A stretch of DNA of 64,000 bases, from the NCBI GenBank assembly GCA_963699305.1, contig OY969431.1, positions 248,001-312,000 on the forward strand, read 5' to 3'. This document shows, piece after piece, positions 17,180 through 26,514 of the stretch (positions within the stretch are counted from its first letter, which is position 1; each line of letters begins with the position of its first letter). A program made the translations under genes and the position numbers. The notes under the pieces are model-generated. The model did no database searches. It was not told the DNA's origin and saw only the letters and a program-made list of their open reading frames with translations. Origin of the DNA: JBGQAS01 sp963699305. Its GTDB lineage: Bacteria > Chloroflexota > Anaerolineae > Anaerolineales > Anaerolineaceae.

Positions 17180-18682
17180 ATGAGTGAACTTTACACTAAA
17201 TTTATCGAATACTCCCAGGAAAATGCCGATTTGGCATATGCGGTGGCTCTTTTAGGTTGGGATCAACAGGTAAATATGCCTCCTGGCGGCGCGGAAGGTC
17301 GTGGAAATGCTCTTGCCACCTTGAGTAAATTGCTTCACAAACGGGCAACTTCCAAGGAATTGGGCAAGATGCTGGATGAATTACAGGATCATATAAAATC
17401 CTTGGATCCTGATTCCGATGAAGCTAAAACCATCAAAGTTGCCCGACGCGATTTTGCAAAGCTTACCAAGGTGACCAGTGAATTTGTAGGTGAGTGGGCT
17501 AAAGCGACGACCCTTGCCCAAAATAAATGGGAGGAAGCCAAGGCCAAGGACGATTTCAAATTGTTTGAACCATACCTGGAAAAAGTCATTGAATTGCGCC
17601 ATCAATATGCAGAATTTTTCAAACCGTACGAACATGTGTATGACCCGCTGATGGATGATTTTGAGCCCGGGATGAAAACGAAGGATGTGAAGGACATTTT
17701 CTCCGCCCTTCGCCCGCAGCAGGTCGCCTTGATCAAAGCCATTAGCGAAAAACCCCAGGTGGATGACAGCTTCTTGAAAAAATCCTACCCTGAAAAAAGC
17801 CAGGTGGATTTTGGGATAGACGTCATCACCCGCTTTGGATTTGACTGGGAGCATGCACGCCAGGACAAATCCGTCCATCCTTTCACCCAGGGGCTTTACA
17901 TCGGAGACGTACGCATCACAACCCGCTATGAACTTGAACATGTAACTTCAGCACTTTTTGGGACGATGCACGAAGCCGGACATGCTCTGTATGAGTTGGG
18001 CGGATTGCCTAAATACGTCCGCACCCCGCTTGCCACGGCGGCATCGTATGCCATCCATGAATCGCAGTCACGCATGTGGGAAAACCTGATAGGAAGGTCG
18101 CTGGCATTCTGGAAATTTTTCTACCCCAAATTCCAAAAAGTTTTCCCTGAGCAGGTTGGTAATGTAGACTTGATGAGTTTCTACAAGGGGATTAACAAGG
18201 TGGAGCCATCCTTGATCCGCGTTGAAGCAGATGAAGCTACCTACAACCTTCACATCATGCTGCGCCTGGAATTGGAAATCGAGATCATGGAAAATAAGCT
18301 CAAGGTGAAAGATTTACCGGAAGCCTGGAATTCCCGCATTAAAGAATACTTGGGGCTTACTCCCCCCAATAACGCCAAGGGCGTTTTACAGGATGTCCAC
18401 TGGTCAAGCGGATATATCGGGTATTTCCCAACCTACGCTCTCGGGAATTTGATCTCCGTTCAGCTTTGGGAGAAAGTACACCAGGGCATCCCCGATCTGG
18501 ATTCTCAAATTGAACATGGCGAATTTAGAGCGCTGTTGGACTGGTTGCGGAAGAATATTCACCAGTTTGGCTGCAAATATGAACCACAGGAATTGGTCCA
18601 GAAAGTGACCGGCTCGAAGATCGATCCCAATCCTTATATGCGATATCTGGAAAAGAAATATAAGGAAATCTATAATATCTAA
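17180..18682 (+). CDS. M32 metallocarboxypeptidase (carboxypeptidase Taq family)
   Basis: This enzyme of 500 residues removes C-terminal amino acids from peptides in the cytoplasm. The zinc motif MHEAGHALYELG and the downstream IHESQSRMWENL are both intact. The N-terminal part carries ALLGWDQQVNMPPGGAEGRGN, typical of M32. The ATG at 17180 is chosen because GGAG lies about 10 bases upstream. The frame opens earlier inside serA. It follows serA by 25 bases and ends before a strong terminator. Confidence 0.93.
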   Translation: MSELYTKFIEYSQENADLAYAVALLGWDQQVNMPPGGAEGRGNALATLSKLLHKRATSKELGKMLDELQDHIKSLDPDSDEAKTIKVARRDFAKLTKVTSEFVGEWAKATTLAQNKWEEAKAKDDFKLFEPYLEKVIELRHQYAEFFKPYEHVYDPLMDDFEPGMKTKDVKDIFSALRPQQVALIKAISEKPQVDDSFLKKSYPEKSQVDFGIDVITRFGFDWEHARQDKSVHPFTQGLYIGDVRITTRYELEHVTSALFGTMHEAGHALYELGGLPKYVRTPLATAASYAIHESQSRMWENLIGRSLAFWKFFYPKFQKVFPEQVGNVDLMSFYKGINKVEPSLIRVEADEATYNLHIMLRLELEIEIMENKLKVKDLPEAWNSRIKEYLGLTPPNNAKGVLQDVHWSSGYIGYFPTYALGNLISVQLWEKVHQGIPDLDSQIEHGEFRALLDWLRKNIHQFGCKYEPQELVQKVTGSKIDPNPYMRYLEKKYKEIYNI

Positions 18683-18690
18683 AGGATAAT

Positions 18691-18717
18691 CCACCTGCTC
18701 GAAATTTGAGCAGGTGG
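18691..18717 (+). terminator. Terminator after the M32 carboxypeptidase gene
   Basis: CCACCTGCTC and GAGCAGGTGG form a perfect 10-bp stem with a 7-base loop. The T tract is weak (taaaatt follows), so efficiency is uncertain. Confidence 0.65.
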
Positions 18718-18763
18718 TAAAATTAACCAAAGGAATTCCCTTTTGGTTGGGGGTTAGGTTACG

Positions 18764-19163
18764 ATGAAATATAAAGTTCTCTTTGTTGATGATGATCAGG
18801 CAACGTTGCAGTTAAATGGTCAGGGTTGCAGGTTTTCTTGGACATGATGTCCTCACGGCATCCAAGGCTCCAGAGGGGATGGAACTGATTGAGAGGGAAT
18901 TTCCCGATCTTGTCATCGTTGATTTTCAAATGAAGGATATCAATGGTACTCAATTCGTCAAACAGGTTAGGAAAAATCCTGACTTGAAAAATATTCCCAT
19001 CGTTATTTTTTCGGCTGAAAAGACCAAGCAGCAAGCGGATGGCGCCCGGCACGCCGGTGCAAACGGCTTTTTCCTGAAACCAATCCCATTGGATGAAATG
19101 ACACGGATTATTCAGCATTTCACCAACCCGCAAAAAAGAAACACGCGTTTTGACTCTGAATAA
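18764..19163 (+). CDS. Single-domain response regulator (frame broken once)
   Basis: This is a CheY-like receiver with no output domain. From ATG 18764 the frame reads MKYKVLFVDDDQATLQL, with the acidic pocket, and then fails at an A run (18814-18816). Removing one A continues into MVRVAGFLGHDVLTAS, then DLVIVDFQMKDING with the phospho-Asp, IVIFSAEKTKQ with the Ser/Thr, and FLKPIP with the Lys. All catalytic residues are present once the frames are joined. It probably signals through protein contact with an unknown partner. It is not adjacent to the histidine kinase at 6-8 kb. Confidence 0.85.
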
Positions 19164-19204
19164 AAGTTGATTTTTTTCCAGTAACCACGTATCATATTTT
19201 CTTG

Positions 19205-20210
19205 ATGAAAACCTATCGGTCGGTGATTATTTTTTGTGTTGGTTTAGGCATCTGTTTTCTTAATGCCTGCGCTCAACGACCTTTGCCTACCATGGTTTTC
19301 CTACCCAGCTCGACAGTTCAAACCACCCAAAATCAAACGGAGGAGACACCGGAGAATATTGAAACGGAGGTCGAGGTGACCGATGCACCGAGTCCTATGC
19401 CTAACACGGAAACACCGGAGGAGCCGTTGCAGACAGCCGTCCAGGTATTCCTACCGACTGCAACCAGTAATCCTGTCTCAACGCTTGTTTCAAATAGCAC
19501 CACTGCTTCAACGACGAGTAGTAATGCTTCGAATTTCAAGAATCCCGGCACCAATCATCTATATCGTCGGTCCGGGTCCATTATCGCGCGTACCTTCCCC
19601 ATTTAAATTGCAGGCGTTTTTCCGTCCTGGCGATGATGGCAAATTGTATGTTGACCTGACGGGTGAAAATAATCTCAAAATTCTTCAGCTTTCTCTGGAT
19701 TACAGCGCTTGGAGAGGGCAAACCCCTGATATTTATCGGGATATTTCTTTTTCCATTGATTCAGCTTCGGAATATGCGATTTTGACTCTCAGTACCAAGG
19801 ATCAATTTGATCGGTTAATTGCAGTTGGCTCTGTGGATCTCATCCTTCTGCAAATCGGCGATCAACTGAACAATCCAGCGAGTGTAACCCGGGAACCATA
19901 CTATATCCTGGCGCCCCGCACGACGGACAAGATCGCGGGCGGTGTTGTCCACATTTCCGGGTGGATTCACCCTGTGAATGAGCAGCCTGTGTATTTTCAG
20001 CTCATCGATGAATCGAATGCAATCCTGGGTACCAGCATTCTGAATGTCCCACCCGGTGGTTTCGGTCTCGATCACCAGCAGTTTGATGTGGATATTATAT
20101 ATAAAATCGATGACATGACACCCGTGCGATTGACAATTTTTCAAAATACAGAAGGGCGAATATCAGGGATAGCGGCTCTCAACAGCTTGGAGCTGCTCCT
20201 AAGACCTTGA
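19205..20210 (+). CDS. Lipoprotein with Gmad2-like C-terminal domain (frame broken once)
   Basis: A signal peptide with lipobox FLNAC leads into a Thr/Pro/Glu-rich linker of about 110 residues. The first frame runs to 19606. The rest is in another frame from about 19535, where RIPAPIIYIVGPGPLSRV continues smoothly, so one base is missing or extra in gaatttcaag (19531-19540). The C-terminal 100 residues have a PYYILAPRTTDKIAGGVVHI start and an ISGIAALNSLELLLRP end, like the Gmad2 immunoglobulin-like domain of envelope proteins. It is a surface lipoprotein of unknown partner. Confidence 0.65.
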
Positions 20211-20217
20211 TTTTCTT

Positions 20218-21444
20218 TTATTTAAACAAATCAAGCGAATTTTCCAGATTAAAGGCACGGATATATTTTTCCATGCCTTTTTCAATTTCCTCAACCACCC
20301 ATTGGTTCGGTTCCGGGATTTTTGGTGCACAATTTGCATAAAGCCTGTTTCGGGCAATCATGACTTTTTCATTCGTCCATACATAACGTGCGCCGGTTTC
20401 CGTTAACCAGTTTCGGCGGTCATTGTTGAGTTGCTCGAAATCTTTCCCGTTTTCATCCTCAAGCAGCCATTTCTGCCATCTACCGGATTCCTTGACTGCG
20501 GTCTCAAGAGTCATAATGAAATTGGATCGTTGCCTTTGGGGGAGCGAAGTGCGTGTTATTTCGATGCTTTCCAGTTGCTTCAAGCTTTCATATTCTAGTG
20601 ATGTAAATTCGGGACCCACGTTGGCTCCGCCCATTCCACTAGTTGGATAATCCGAGGGGTTTGCCACCCAGTCCGTATAATGACCTTTGATGAGGGATCC
20701 CATTGGGGAAACCAACTCTGTAAGGTTTTTTGCCGCATTCTTATCAAAGGTGGTTGTGTGCAGGTTTGTGCCTACTTGCGCAACGATAAAGCATGGCCAA
20801 ATGTCGGATAATCCAGCGATTTCTAAATGGTCATGCAGTTTTTCCAGGTATTCCTTGAAAACCACGTAGTCCACCAAGCCTCCATGAACCTCTTCGGAGC
20901 CCACTTCGTAGGAAATTTCGGGCAAACTCAATCGGCTCCGTTCGTGTTCAGCGTAGGTGATCAATTCCACCGTGCGGGAAACGATGACTTCCACAGAGGG
21001 GAAGTCCCCGGTGGGGAGAGTGCGATCAACGGTCGGGTCGATGTGCAACAGCTTATAACCCGCCTTTAAAAAATCCGTAATACTTGATTTCAACGCATCC
21101 ATTGTTTCAACCAGGGAGAGTTTATTTAATGTATGCGAATCTTTAAGCCAGGGTCCGCCATGGTCGAGGCAGGCATAAACCGGTCCTTCCCACGCGTATT
21201 TTTGTTGATAATGGTGCACCTTTTCCATAAAAGCTGCAGATGTCCAATCGGTGTATCCGCCGTCACAGTCTACCTGGTTGAGAGTGGCTGCCAGTAGCAT
21301 TAGGCAGCGGTGATCAGCGGCCGTCTTGATGGCTGCTTCCAATACTGCATCTGAATTTGGACACACTGCCAGCAAGGTCAGTAAAAGGTTGGAATTTTTT
21401 CGCAGCTCAATGATGCGTTGGATAACGTGAGACAGTGGTTTCAT
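20218..21444 (-). CDS. GatZ/KbaZ-like tagatose-bisphosphate aldolase accessory protein
   Basis: This 408-residue TIM-barrel protein is of the D-tagatose-1,6-bisphosphate aldolase non-catalytic subunit (GatZ/KbaZ) family. Family blocks include LAVCPNSDAVLEAAIKTA, QVDCDGGYTDWT, ACLDHGGPWLKD and SYEVGSEEVHGG. In E. coli such proteins stabilise the class II aldolase GatY/KbaY. No GatY/KbaY is seen here, and the operon has a LacD-like class I aldolase instead. Some relatives are now thought to have their own activity. It is the last gene of the operon and its start overlaps the kinase stop by 4 bases. Confidence 0.85.
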   Translation of the reverse strand: MKPLSHVIQRIIELRKNSNLLLTLLAVCPNSDAVLEAAIKTAADHRCLMLLAATLNQVDCDGGYTDWTSAAFMEKVHHYQQKYAWEGPVYACLDHGGPWLKDSHTLNKLSLVETMDALKSSITDFLKAGYKLLHIDPTVDRTLPTGDFPSVEVIVSRTVELITYAEHERSRLSLPEISYEVGSEEVHGGLVDYVVFKEYLEKLHDHLEIAGLSDIWPCFIVAQVGTNLHTTTFDKNAAKNLTELVSPMGSLIKGHYTDWVANPSDYPTSGMGGANVGPEFTSLEYESLKQLESIEITRTSLPQRQRSNFIMTLETAVKESGRWQKWLLEDENGKDFEQLNNDRRNWLTETGARYVWTNEKVMIARNRLYANCAPKIPEPNQWVVEEIEKGMEKYIRAFNLENSLDLFK

Positions 21445-22388
21445 AAGAGTGGGAGCGCTTGTTCAAGAGTCGGTTGTCCAGCTATTCCACCGGCAGCCTG
21501 GGCGGACAGCGAGCCGCAAACACACGCCAGGTTTACAATGCGCTGCATTTCCCAGTGATGAAGGTACCCGTAGATGAATCCAGCATCGAAGGAATCCCCT
21601 GCACCCACGCTGTCGACGACGTTGGTCTTGATGGACTCGCCTTTAGTGTGACCATCTTTCGTGTAAACCATCGCGCCCTCCTCACCCATTTTCACTGCCA
21701 GAATGGGAACAGTCTTTGAAAGGGATGATACAGCTTCGCGAAAATTCCTGGTTTTAGTAATGGAAAGCAGTTCTCTTTTGTTTGGCAGAAAAATATCGAC
21801 ATGTTTCAGGCTTTTGAATAATCCACCGTCCCATTGTTCGGTAGGATCATAATTGGTATCGAGCGATACGGTTAAGCCAAGCCTGTGCGCTTGCTGGAAT
21901 AATTTGGGCACACTAGGTTTCATGCGGGAGAGTAAGTAATAACCTCCCAAATGCAAGTGGCGCGCGTTTTCAAGGAAGGTAGTATTGAGATCGCCGAGTT
22001 GCATCGTGGCAATGGTACCGGGGTAGGTGAGGATGGCTCGGTCATTGCCTCGGTTTAATATCACGGTAAGTCCGGTCTTTTCGCTGCCGGTGGTGATGAT
22101 CCCTTCGGTTGCAACGCGGCGTTTCTTAAGTTCATTGATTACAAAATTTCCGAACACATCATTTCCTACCTTGCCGAGAAACGCTACCCGAAGTCCAAGG
22201 CGCGCTACACCACACGCAAAAATTGCGGAAGAGCTGCCGAGGGTTAAAGTCGCATCGTTCGCGAGCCGCTCCACCTGGTTGAAAGTAGGGGTAATATCTC
22301 CGGTCAGAAGGAGATCGGCGTTTAATTCCCCGGCAACGACAATGTCAAATCGTTTTTTTATATTTTTCATGATCGTTGGTTTTATCAA
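21441..22388 (-). CDS. PfkB-family sugar kinase
   Basis: This is a 315-residue ribokinase-fold kinase. It has DIVVAGELNADLLLTG at the N-terminus, GSSSAIFACGVARLGLRVAFLG in the lid region, and the anion-hole/catalytic DSVGAGDSFDAGFIYG near the C-terminus. With an aldolase on each side, tagatose-6-phosphate or a keto-hexose-phosphate is a likely substrate, which would give the bisphosphate for cleavage. That assignment is by context. PfkB sequence alone does not fix the sugar. Confidence 0.87.
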   Translation of the reverse strand: MIKPTIMKNIKKRFDIVVAGELNADLLLTGDITPTFNQVERLANDATLTLGSSSAIFACGVARLGLRVAFLGKVGNDVFGNFVINELKKRRVATEGIITTGSEKTGLTVILNRGNDRAILTYPGTIATMQLGDLNTTFLENARHLHLGGYYLLSRMKPSVPKLFQQAHRLGLTVSLDTNYDPTEQWDGGLFKSLKHVDIFLPNKRELLSITKTRNFREAVSSLSKTVPILAVKMGEEGAMVYTKDGHTKGESIKTNVVDSVGAGDSFDAGFIYGYLHHWEMQRIVNLACVCGSLSAQAAGGIAGQPTLEQALPLL

Positions 22389-22394
22389 AGAACG

Positions 22395-23381
22395 CTATTT
22401 GGCTGGCTCCTTGGCATACTGTTCATACCAGGTTATGGATGGTTTAGGCAGGGAGTAAAAATCCGTCCACGGTCGGGCTAATGCGTTGCAGATGTCGGTG
22501 ATACGCGTCATGCGCTCATGTACTTTGGATTGCAGCAAATTCACCCTGCTTTCGCCTTTCATGGAGGTCGCTTCCTGCCAGACGGCTCTGCCGACCGCCA
22601 CCCCGGTAGCACCCTGTTGGCAGGCAATGATGGTTTGTCTCAAATAGATCTCAAACGAAACCGAAGCCGAGAGGAGTACCCACGGAGTCACGCTGGCACG
22701 CGATAGTTCGGAACATGCTTTTGCCCAGGTGGTTTCATTGACTTCAGCAGAGATATCCATTGGGAATTCTGCTTTCAGGATATCCACCCCAAGCGGGGTT
22801 AGTTTCCGGGCGCTTTCGATTACGATTTTTCGGCGTTCCTCAGGTGTTAACTTGTTATTCTTGGCGTTTAAGGAATAGGTAAGTATCTCAAGGAAGAATG
22901 GAATATCGTATTTTTTACAATCCTCCCCAACACTGCTTACCAACTTTTCAATTTCATCTGCAGTTGGGGCTTCCGGATGATAATAAACCAGCAGTTTGAC
23001 CGCGTTGGCACCCATCCATTTGGCTTTGCCGACATTCCATCCGGGTAGAAGTTTGGAGTTCCGGTTGGCTGGACTTCCGCCATACCCGGTCTCTTCAAGT
23101 GTGGCCAGCAACCCGACATTACCGGGCAGGGATCCTGAATGGATGCTTTGAGCCAGCCCAAACTCCGGATCCAGCAGGACTGCAGAAGATGCACTCGCTA
23201 CCGTGGTTAATACGTCCTTTTTAAATGAAATCATCTCTTCGTCGGTCACAGACTTGGGATCTTCCGGTCTTAGAGAATTGCGCAGATTGCTGCGATGATC
23301 GAGTGCCAGCACGGATATTGCTTTGCGGGACGTCGAACATTGTTGCAATCCGCGATATTTGCCGATGGTGATATTTTTCAT
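22395..23381 (-). CDS. LacD-like class I tagatose-1,6-bisphosphate aldolase
   Basis: This is a 328-residue TIM-barrel aldolase of the LacD/YihT group. LALDHRSNLRNSL at the start, AVKLLVYYHPEAP, and VDILKAEFPMD with the probable Schiff-base lysine near residue 205 support it. It would cleave tagatose-1,6-bisphosphate to dihydroxyacetone phosphate and glyceraldehyde-3-phosphate. The close family also cleaves sulfofructose phosphate, but no sulfosugar genes are here. It lies 6 bases before the kinase gene in the operon. Confidence 0.85.
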   Translation of the reverse strand: MKNITIGKYRGLQQCSTSRKAISVLALDHRSNLRNSLRPEDPKSVTDEEMISFKKDVLTTVASASSAVLLDPEFGLAQSIHSGSLPGNVGLLATLEETGYGGSPANRNSKLLPGWNVGKAKWMGANAVKLLVYYHPEAPTADEIEKLVSSVGEDCKKYDIPFFLEILTYSLNAKNNKLTPEERRKIVIESARKLTPLGVDILKAEFPMDISAEVNETTWAKACSELSRASVTPWVLLSASVSFEIYLRQTIIACQQGATGVAVGRAVWQEATSMKGESRVNLLQSKVHERMTRITDICNALARPWTDFYSLPKPSITWYEQYAKEPAK

Positions 23382-23456
23382 TGCTGCTCCAGCTTTTGGA
23401 TTGAATTTGCCGTGAACGATGTTGGATAAATTATATCGTGTAGAAATTCATTTACA

Positions 23457-24305
23457 TCATGGTGTGTGGCAGGCATCCCGAAACGCATCCAGATCGCGGT
23501 TTTTTAATATAACGCTTATGGAAGTCCGCTTCGCTTTTTGGCAGATGTCATCGAATTCAATCGCCATGTCGGTGTATTCCGCAGCAAACACCGCTTTCCC
23601 GGCAGCGATGAATGGGAGCGTCTCCCCATAAAGATCGTAATAGAAATAATCTTCAACGATCATGAAATCAAAAACATCGATAAGGTCGGGTATTTGATCT
23701 GCAGCATTTTTTAACCCGATGGAAAGTCCGCGTGCATGAGCTTCCTGTGCCAGCCACAGGGCATAGCTCAGTTGATCCTGGTAGGTGAGGGGGAATCCTG
23801 TATTGTTGTTGAATATTTCGATGTTGTCGGGTTCCACTGCATCGAATCCCTTGGCTGCACACAGATCAAGCCGAGCACGCATAATGGGAGCCAGCATGTC
23901 AATTTGCCGGATGTCCAGCCAGCGTTCTCCAGGCCAGCCTTCGTAATCATTTCCAAGCACTTCGGGTGGAAATTGATCCTTGTCGGGGCGCCAATCCTCC
24001 CATGATCCGACGCTGATGTAGCAGATCACCTTCCGTCCTCTTTCATGCAGGGTATTAATCACCGCCGCATCGTTTTCGAATAGGTCGATATCGTATACGT
24101 CCGCTTCAATGGATAGATCGACGGGGAGGTCCATCAACTGCCACTGCCACGATAGCCCGGGTTTCGGTATCCAGATTGGTTTGTTGTATTTAGGAGTAGG
24201 GTTGATAAGTGTCATTTCAGGGTTTCGTGTAGAATTCGCCGTTTCAGTTTCCAAAGCGCAACCGCATAGGATAACTACCAATATGAGGATAAAGAGCCAT
24301 TTCAT
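23457..24305 (-). CDS. GH114-like endo-alpha-1,4-polygalactosaminidase lipoprotein
   Basis: The start at 24305 gives 282 residues beginning MKWLFILILVVILCGCA, a signal peptide with a lipobox Cys at residue 16. The mature part is a TIM barrel of the GH114 (TM1410-like) family. It has WQWQLMDLPVDLSIEADVYD, VICYISVGSWEDWRPD, CAAKGFDAVEPDNIEIFNN and GLKNAADQIPDLIDVFDFM. Conserved acidic residues in DAVEPDN and IVEDYF are likely catalytic. GH114 members cut alpha-1,4-linked galactosamine polymers. It sits outside the cell, upstream in logic of the importer. The downstream gene begins about 75 bases on. Confidence 0.85.
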   Translation of the reverse strand: MKWLFILILVVILCGCALETETANSTRNPEMTLINPTPKYNKPIWIPKPGLSWQWQLMDLPVDLSIEADVYDIDLFENDAAVINTLHERGRKVICYISVGSWEDWRPDKDQFPPEVLGNDYEGWPGERWLDIRQIDMLAPIMRARLDLCAAKGFDAVEPDNIEIFNNNTGFPLTYQDQLSYALWLAQEAHARGLSIGLKNAADQIPDLIDVFDFMIVEDYFYYDLYGETLPFIAAGKAVFAAEYTDMAIEFDDICQKAKRTSISVILKNRDLDAFRDACHTP

Positions 24306-24306
24306 C

Positions 24307-25638
24307 TTATACGAAACAATCAGTGAATTGGGGCAGATATTTTTTGTTTTGTGCAAACATTTCATTGACCATGGTTTTGATCTCTGCCAATGAGCAAACC
24401 GCGGCTGTAAGTGGGTCGTTGGCAATGGCATGGAAGATCTTCATAGGGTCGCCGACGAGACCACCTTCCACTGCCAGGTTTTCGATATTGGCATTGACCT
24501 GGGTGATGATGGCACATTGAGGGGGGAGGTTGCCGACATGGATGGGGTGGAATCCGGCTTTGTTGACCACAACGGGAACCTCCACGCATGCATCTCTGGG
24601 GAGGTTGTCGATGAGTCCGGTATTCGGGACATTGCCGTTGAATTTGTATATTTCACCACCCATCAGGGCATTGATGATAAAAGCTGCATATTCCTCGCCC
24701 CGCTGCAGGTCGGATGAGGTAATAGTTTTTGCCAGCCGATTTTTCACTTCCTCCTTCCAGGTCGCTTCGGTATGCTGATATTCTTTCAGGATGTACGCAT
24801 ATTCACCCGGATTCCAGCCGGTGCCGTGTGTGCAATATTTTTCGATCAGATCCGGGCGTTTACGGAACCACCAGCTATATTCGGAATTATGCCCGCTGGA
24901 TTCAGTCACATAATAACCGAGGTGCAGATACATTTCATTGCGGACAATTTCTTCATTATATATTTTCTGGTTTTCAGTGATTGCTTTATGGATTCGTGGA
25001 TAGGCGTCTTCCCCATTCCACTTGAAATCCAAATACCACGCTTGGTGGTTGATCCCGGCGCAGGTATAGGTAATTTCATCCTTTGGGGCACCGATCCATT
25101 GCGCAAGCATTTCTGCTGTGCCCTGGACGGAATGGCATAAACCGGTTACCTTGATAAAAGTTGATCGTTGTAAAGCACTGCATAGCATTGCCATCGGGTT
25201 GGTGTAATTGAGGAGCACGGCATTCGGGCACAGCTGCTCCATGTCACGGACGATGTCGAGCATGGGGTTGATGGTTCTCAGGAAACGAAAAATACCTGAA
25301 GGACCCCGTGTGTCACCCACATTCGTGTCCACTCCGTATTTCTTTGGGATCTCGATGTCATGTCGCCAAATATCGGTGCTCCCTGCCAGGATAGTGGTCA
25401 GGACAACATCTGCATCCTTCAATGCAATGGACCTGTCTGGGGTTGCTTCCACGGTTGCAGGATGTTTTCCCGCTGTGATCAGCTTGGTTACTGCTGTTTT
25501 GGCGAATTCCAGCCGTTCTGCGTTGATATCCATTAATGTAATAGTTGAATCCTGAAGAAGTGGGAAAGTAAGAATATCCCGCACCAGTTCTGAAGTAAAG
25601 CCCAGGCTGCCGGCACCGATAAATGCGATTTTTGTCAT
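24307..25638 (-). CDS. GH4 alpha-galactosidase/alpha-glucosidase (MelA-like)
   Basis: GH4 enzymes hydrolyse glycosides by an NAD- and Mn-dependent redox mechanism in the cytoplasm. This 443-residue protein has the NAD-binding start IAFIGAGSLGFTSELV. It also has LLNYTNPMAMLCSA, the metal-site Cys in GLCHSVQGTAEML and the His in CAGINHQAWYLDF. The C-terminal GLIDNLPRDACVEVPVVV is as in MelA. The alpha-linked galactose-type preference of close relatives fits a galactosamine pathway. Whether it accepts an amino or N-acetyl group is not readable. Its stop is 1 base before the GH114 start. Confidence 0.88.
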   Translation of the reverse strand: MTKIAFIGAGSLGFTSELVRDILTFPLLQDSTITLMDINAERLEFAKTAVTKLITAGKHPATVEATPDRSIALKDADVVLTTILAGSTDIWRHDIEIPKKYGVDTNVGDTRGPSGIFRFLRTINPMLDIVRDMEQLCPNAVLLNYTNPMAMLCSALQRSTFIKVTGLCHSVQGTAEMLAQWIGAPKDEITYTCAGINHQAWYLDFKWNGEDAYPRIHKAITENQKIYNEEIVRNEMYLHLGYYVTESSGHNSEYSWWFRKRPDLIEKYCTHGTGWNPGEYAYILKEYQHTEATWKEEVKNRLAKTITSSDLQRGEEYAAFIINALMGGEIYKFNGNVPNTGLIDNLPRDACVEVPVVVNKAGFHPIHVGNLPPQCAIITQVNANIENLAVEGGLVGDPMKIFHAIANDPLTAAVCSLAEIKTMVNEMFAQNKKYLPQFTDCFV

Positions 25639-25671
25639 GATGATCTCCTCGATACAATGCGCTTAATTGTA

Positions 25672-26502
25672 TTATCTTTTCACACCTGAAAGGGCAATAC
25701 CCTCGATGAATTGTTTCTGTGTGAAGAAAAACAGGATAACGATGGGCAGCACACTGATCAGGGTGCCTGCCATCAAGATCGTCCATCGTCCACCATACTG
25801 GGTCTGGAACAGTGCCAACCCGATGGAGATGGTGGTTAGTTTTTGGTTGGTGGGTAGATATATGAGTGGATGAAGCAGGTCATTCCAGCTGCCCAGGAAT
25901 GTGAAGAGCCCTAGTGCAGCCAAGGCAGGTTTGGCGAGCGGTAAATAGATTCCCCAGAATATTTGGAAAAGCGAAGCCCCGTCCATCCGGGCGGCTTCGG
26001 CAAATTCACGCGGTATGGTGAGGAAATATTGTCGGATGAGAAATGTTCCGAATGCACCGCCAAGGAATGCCGGCAGCCAGAGGGGAATTTGTGTCCCGAC
26101 CAGGCCAAGCTTGGAAAAAATGATGAAGTTGGGAATAAGCGTTACCTGGAATGGGATGATATACGTGATTAACAGCAGGGTGAATAGCACGTTCCTGCCC
26201 CGAAATTTGACCACGGCAAAGGCAAATGCCGCCATGGCACAAGTCAGTAGTTGCCCGATTGTTGTCAGGCTGGCAAGTGTGAAGCTGTTCAGCATCTGGC
26301 GTGGAAAAACCGGCAGTTTGGTGAACAGATCCTTGAAGTTAACGAGCGTGACTGGATTGGGTAATAAAGTACGGGTATATTGGTCAGCAGGTAGCTTCAG
26401 CGCTGTTGATATCATCCAGACGAACGGTCCGGCAAATAGCAGGACTCCTAAAGTTACCATGACGTATGTGAAAATATCGAGCAGGATTTTTTGTGCTTTC
26501 AT
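25672..26502 (-). CDS. Sugar ABC transporter permease, MalG type
   Basis: This 276-residue protein has six membrane helices. The inner EAA loop EFAEAARMDGASLFQIFWGI followed by YLPLAKPALAALG marks a CUT1 carbohydrate permease. It pairs with the MalF-type permease 12 bases upstream. No ATP-binding gene is in the operon, so a shared MsiK-like ATPase elsewhere must power it. Confidence 0.92.
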   Translation of the reverse strand: MKAQKILLDIFTYVMVTLGVLLFAGPFVWMISTALKLPADQYTRTLLPNPVTLVNFKDLFTKLPVFPRQMLNSFTLASLTTIGQLLTCAMAAFAFAVVKFRGRNVLFTLLLITYIIPFQVTLIPNFIIFSKLGLVGTQIPLWLPAFLGGAFGTFLIRQYFLTIPREFAEAARMDGASLFQIFWGIYLPLAKPALAALGLFTFLGSWNDLLHPLIYLPTNQKLTTISIGLALFQTQYGGRWTILMAGTLISVLPIVILFFFTQKQFIEGIALSGVKR

Positions 26503-26514
26503 GAGTCAGTTCTC

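Noticed and set aside
20206..20235. CTTGATT/AATCAAG dyad as a terminator between convergent genes
   Set aside because: The stem is short and AT-rich and lies across both stop codons. It is too weak to call.
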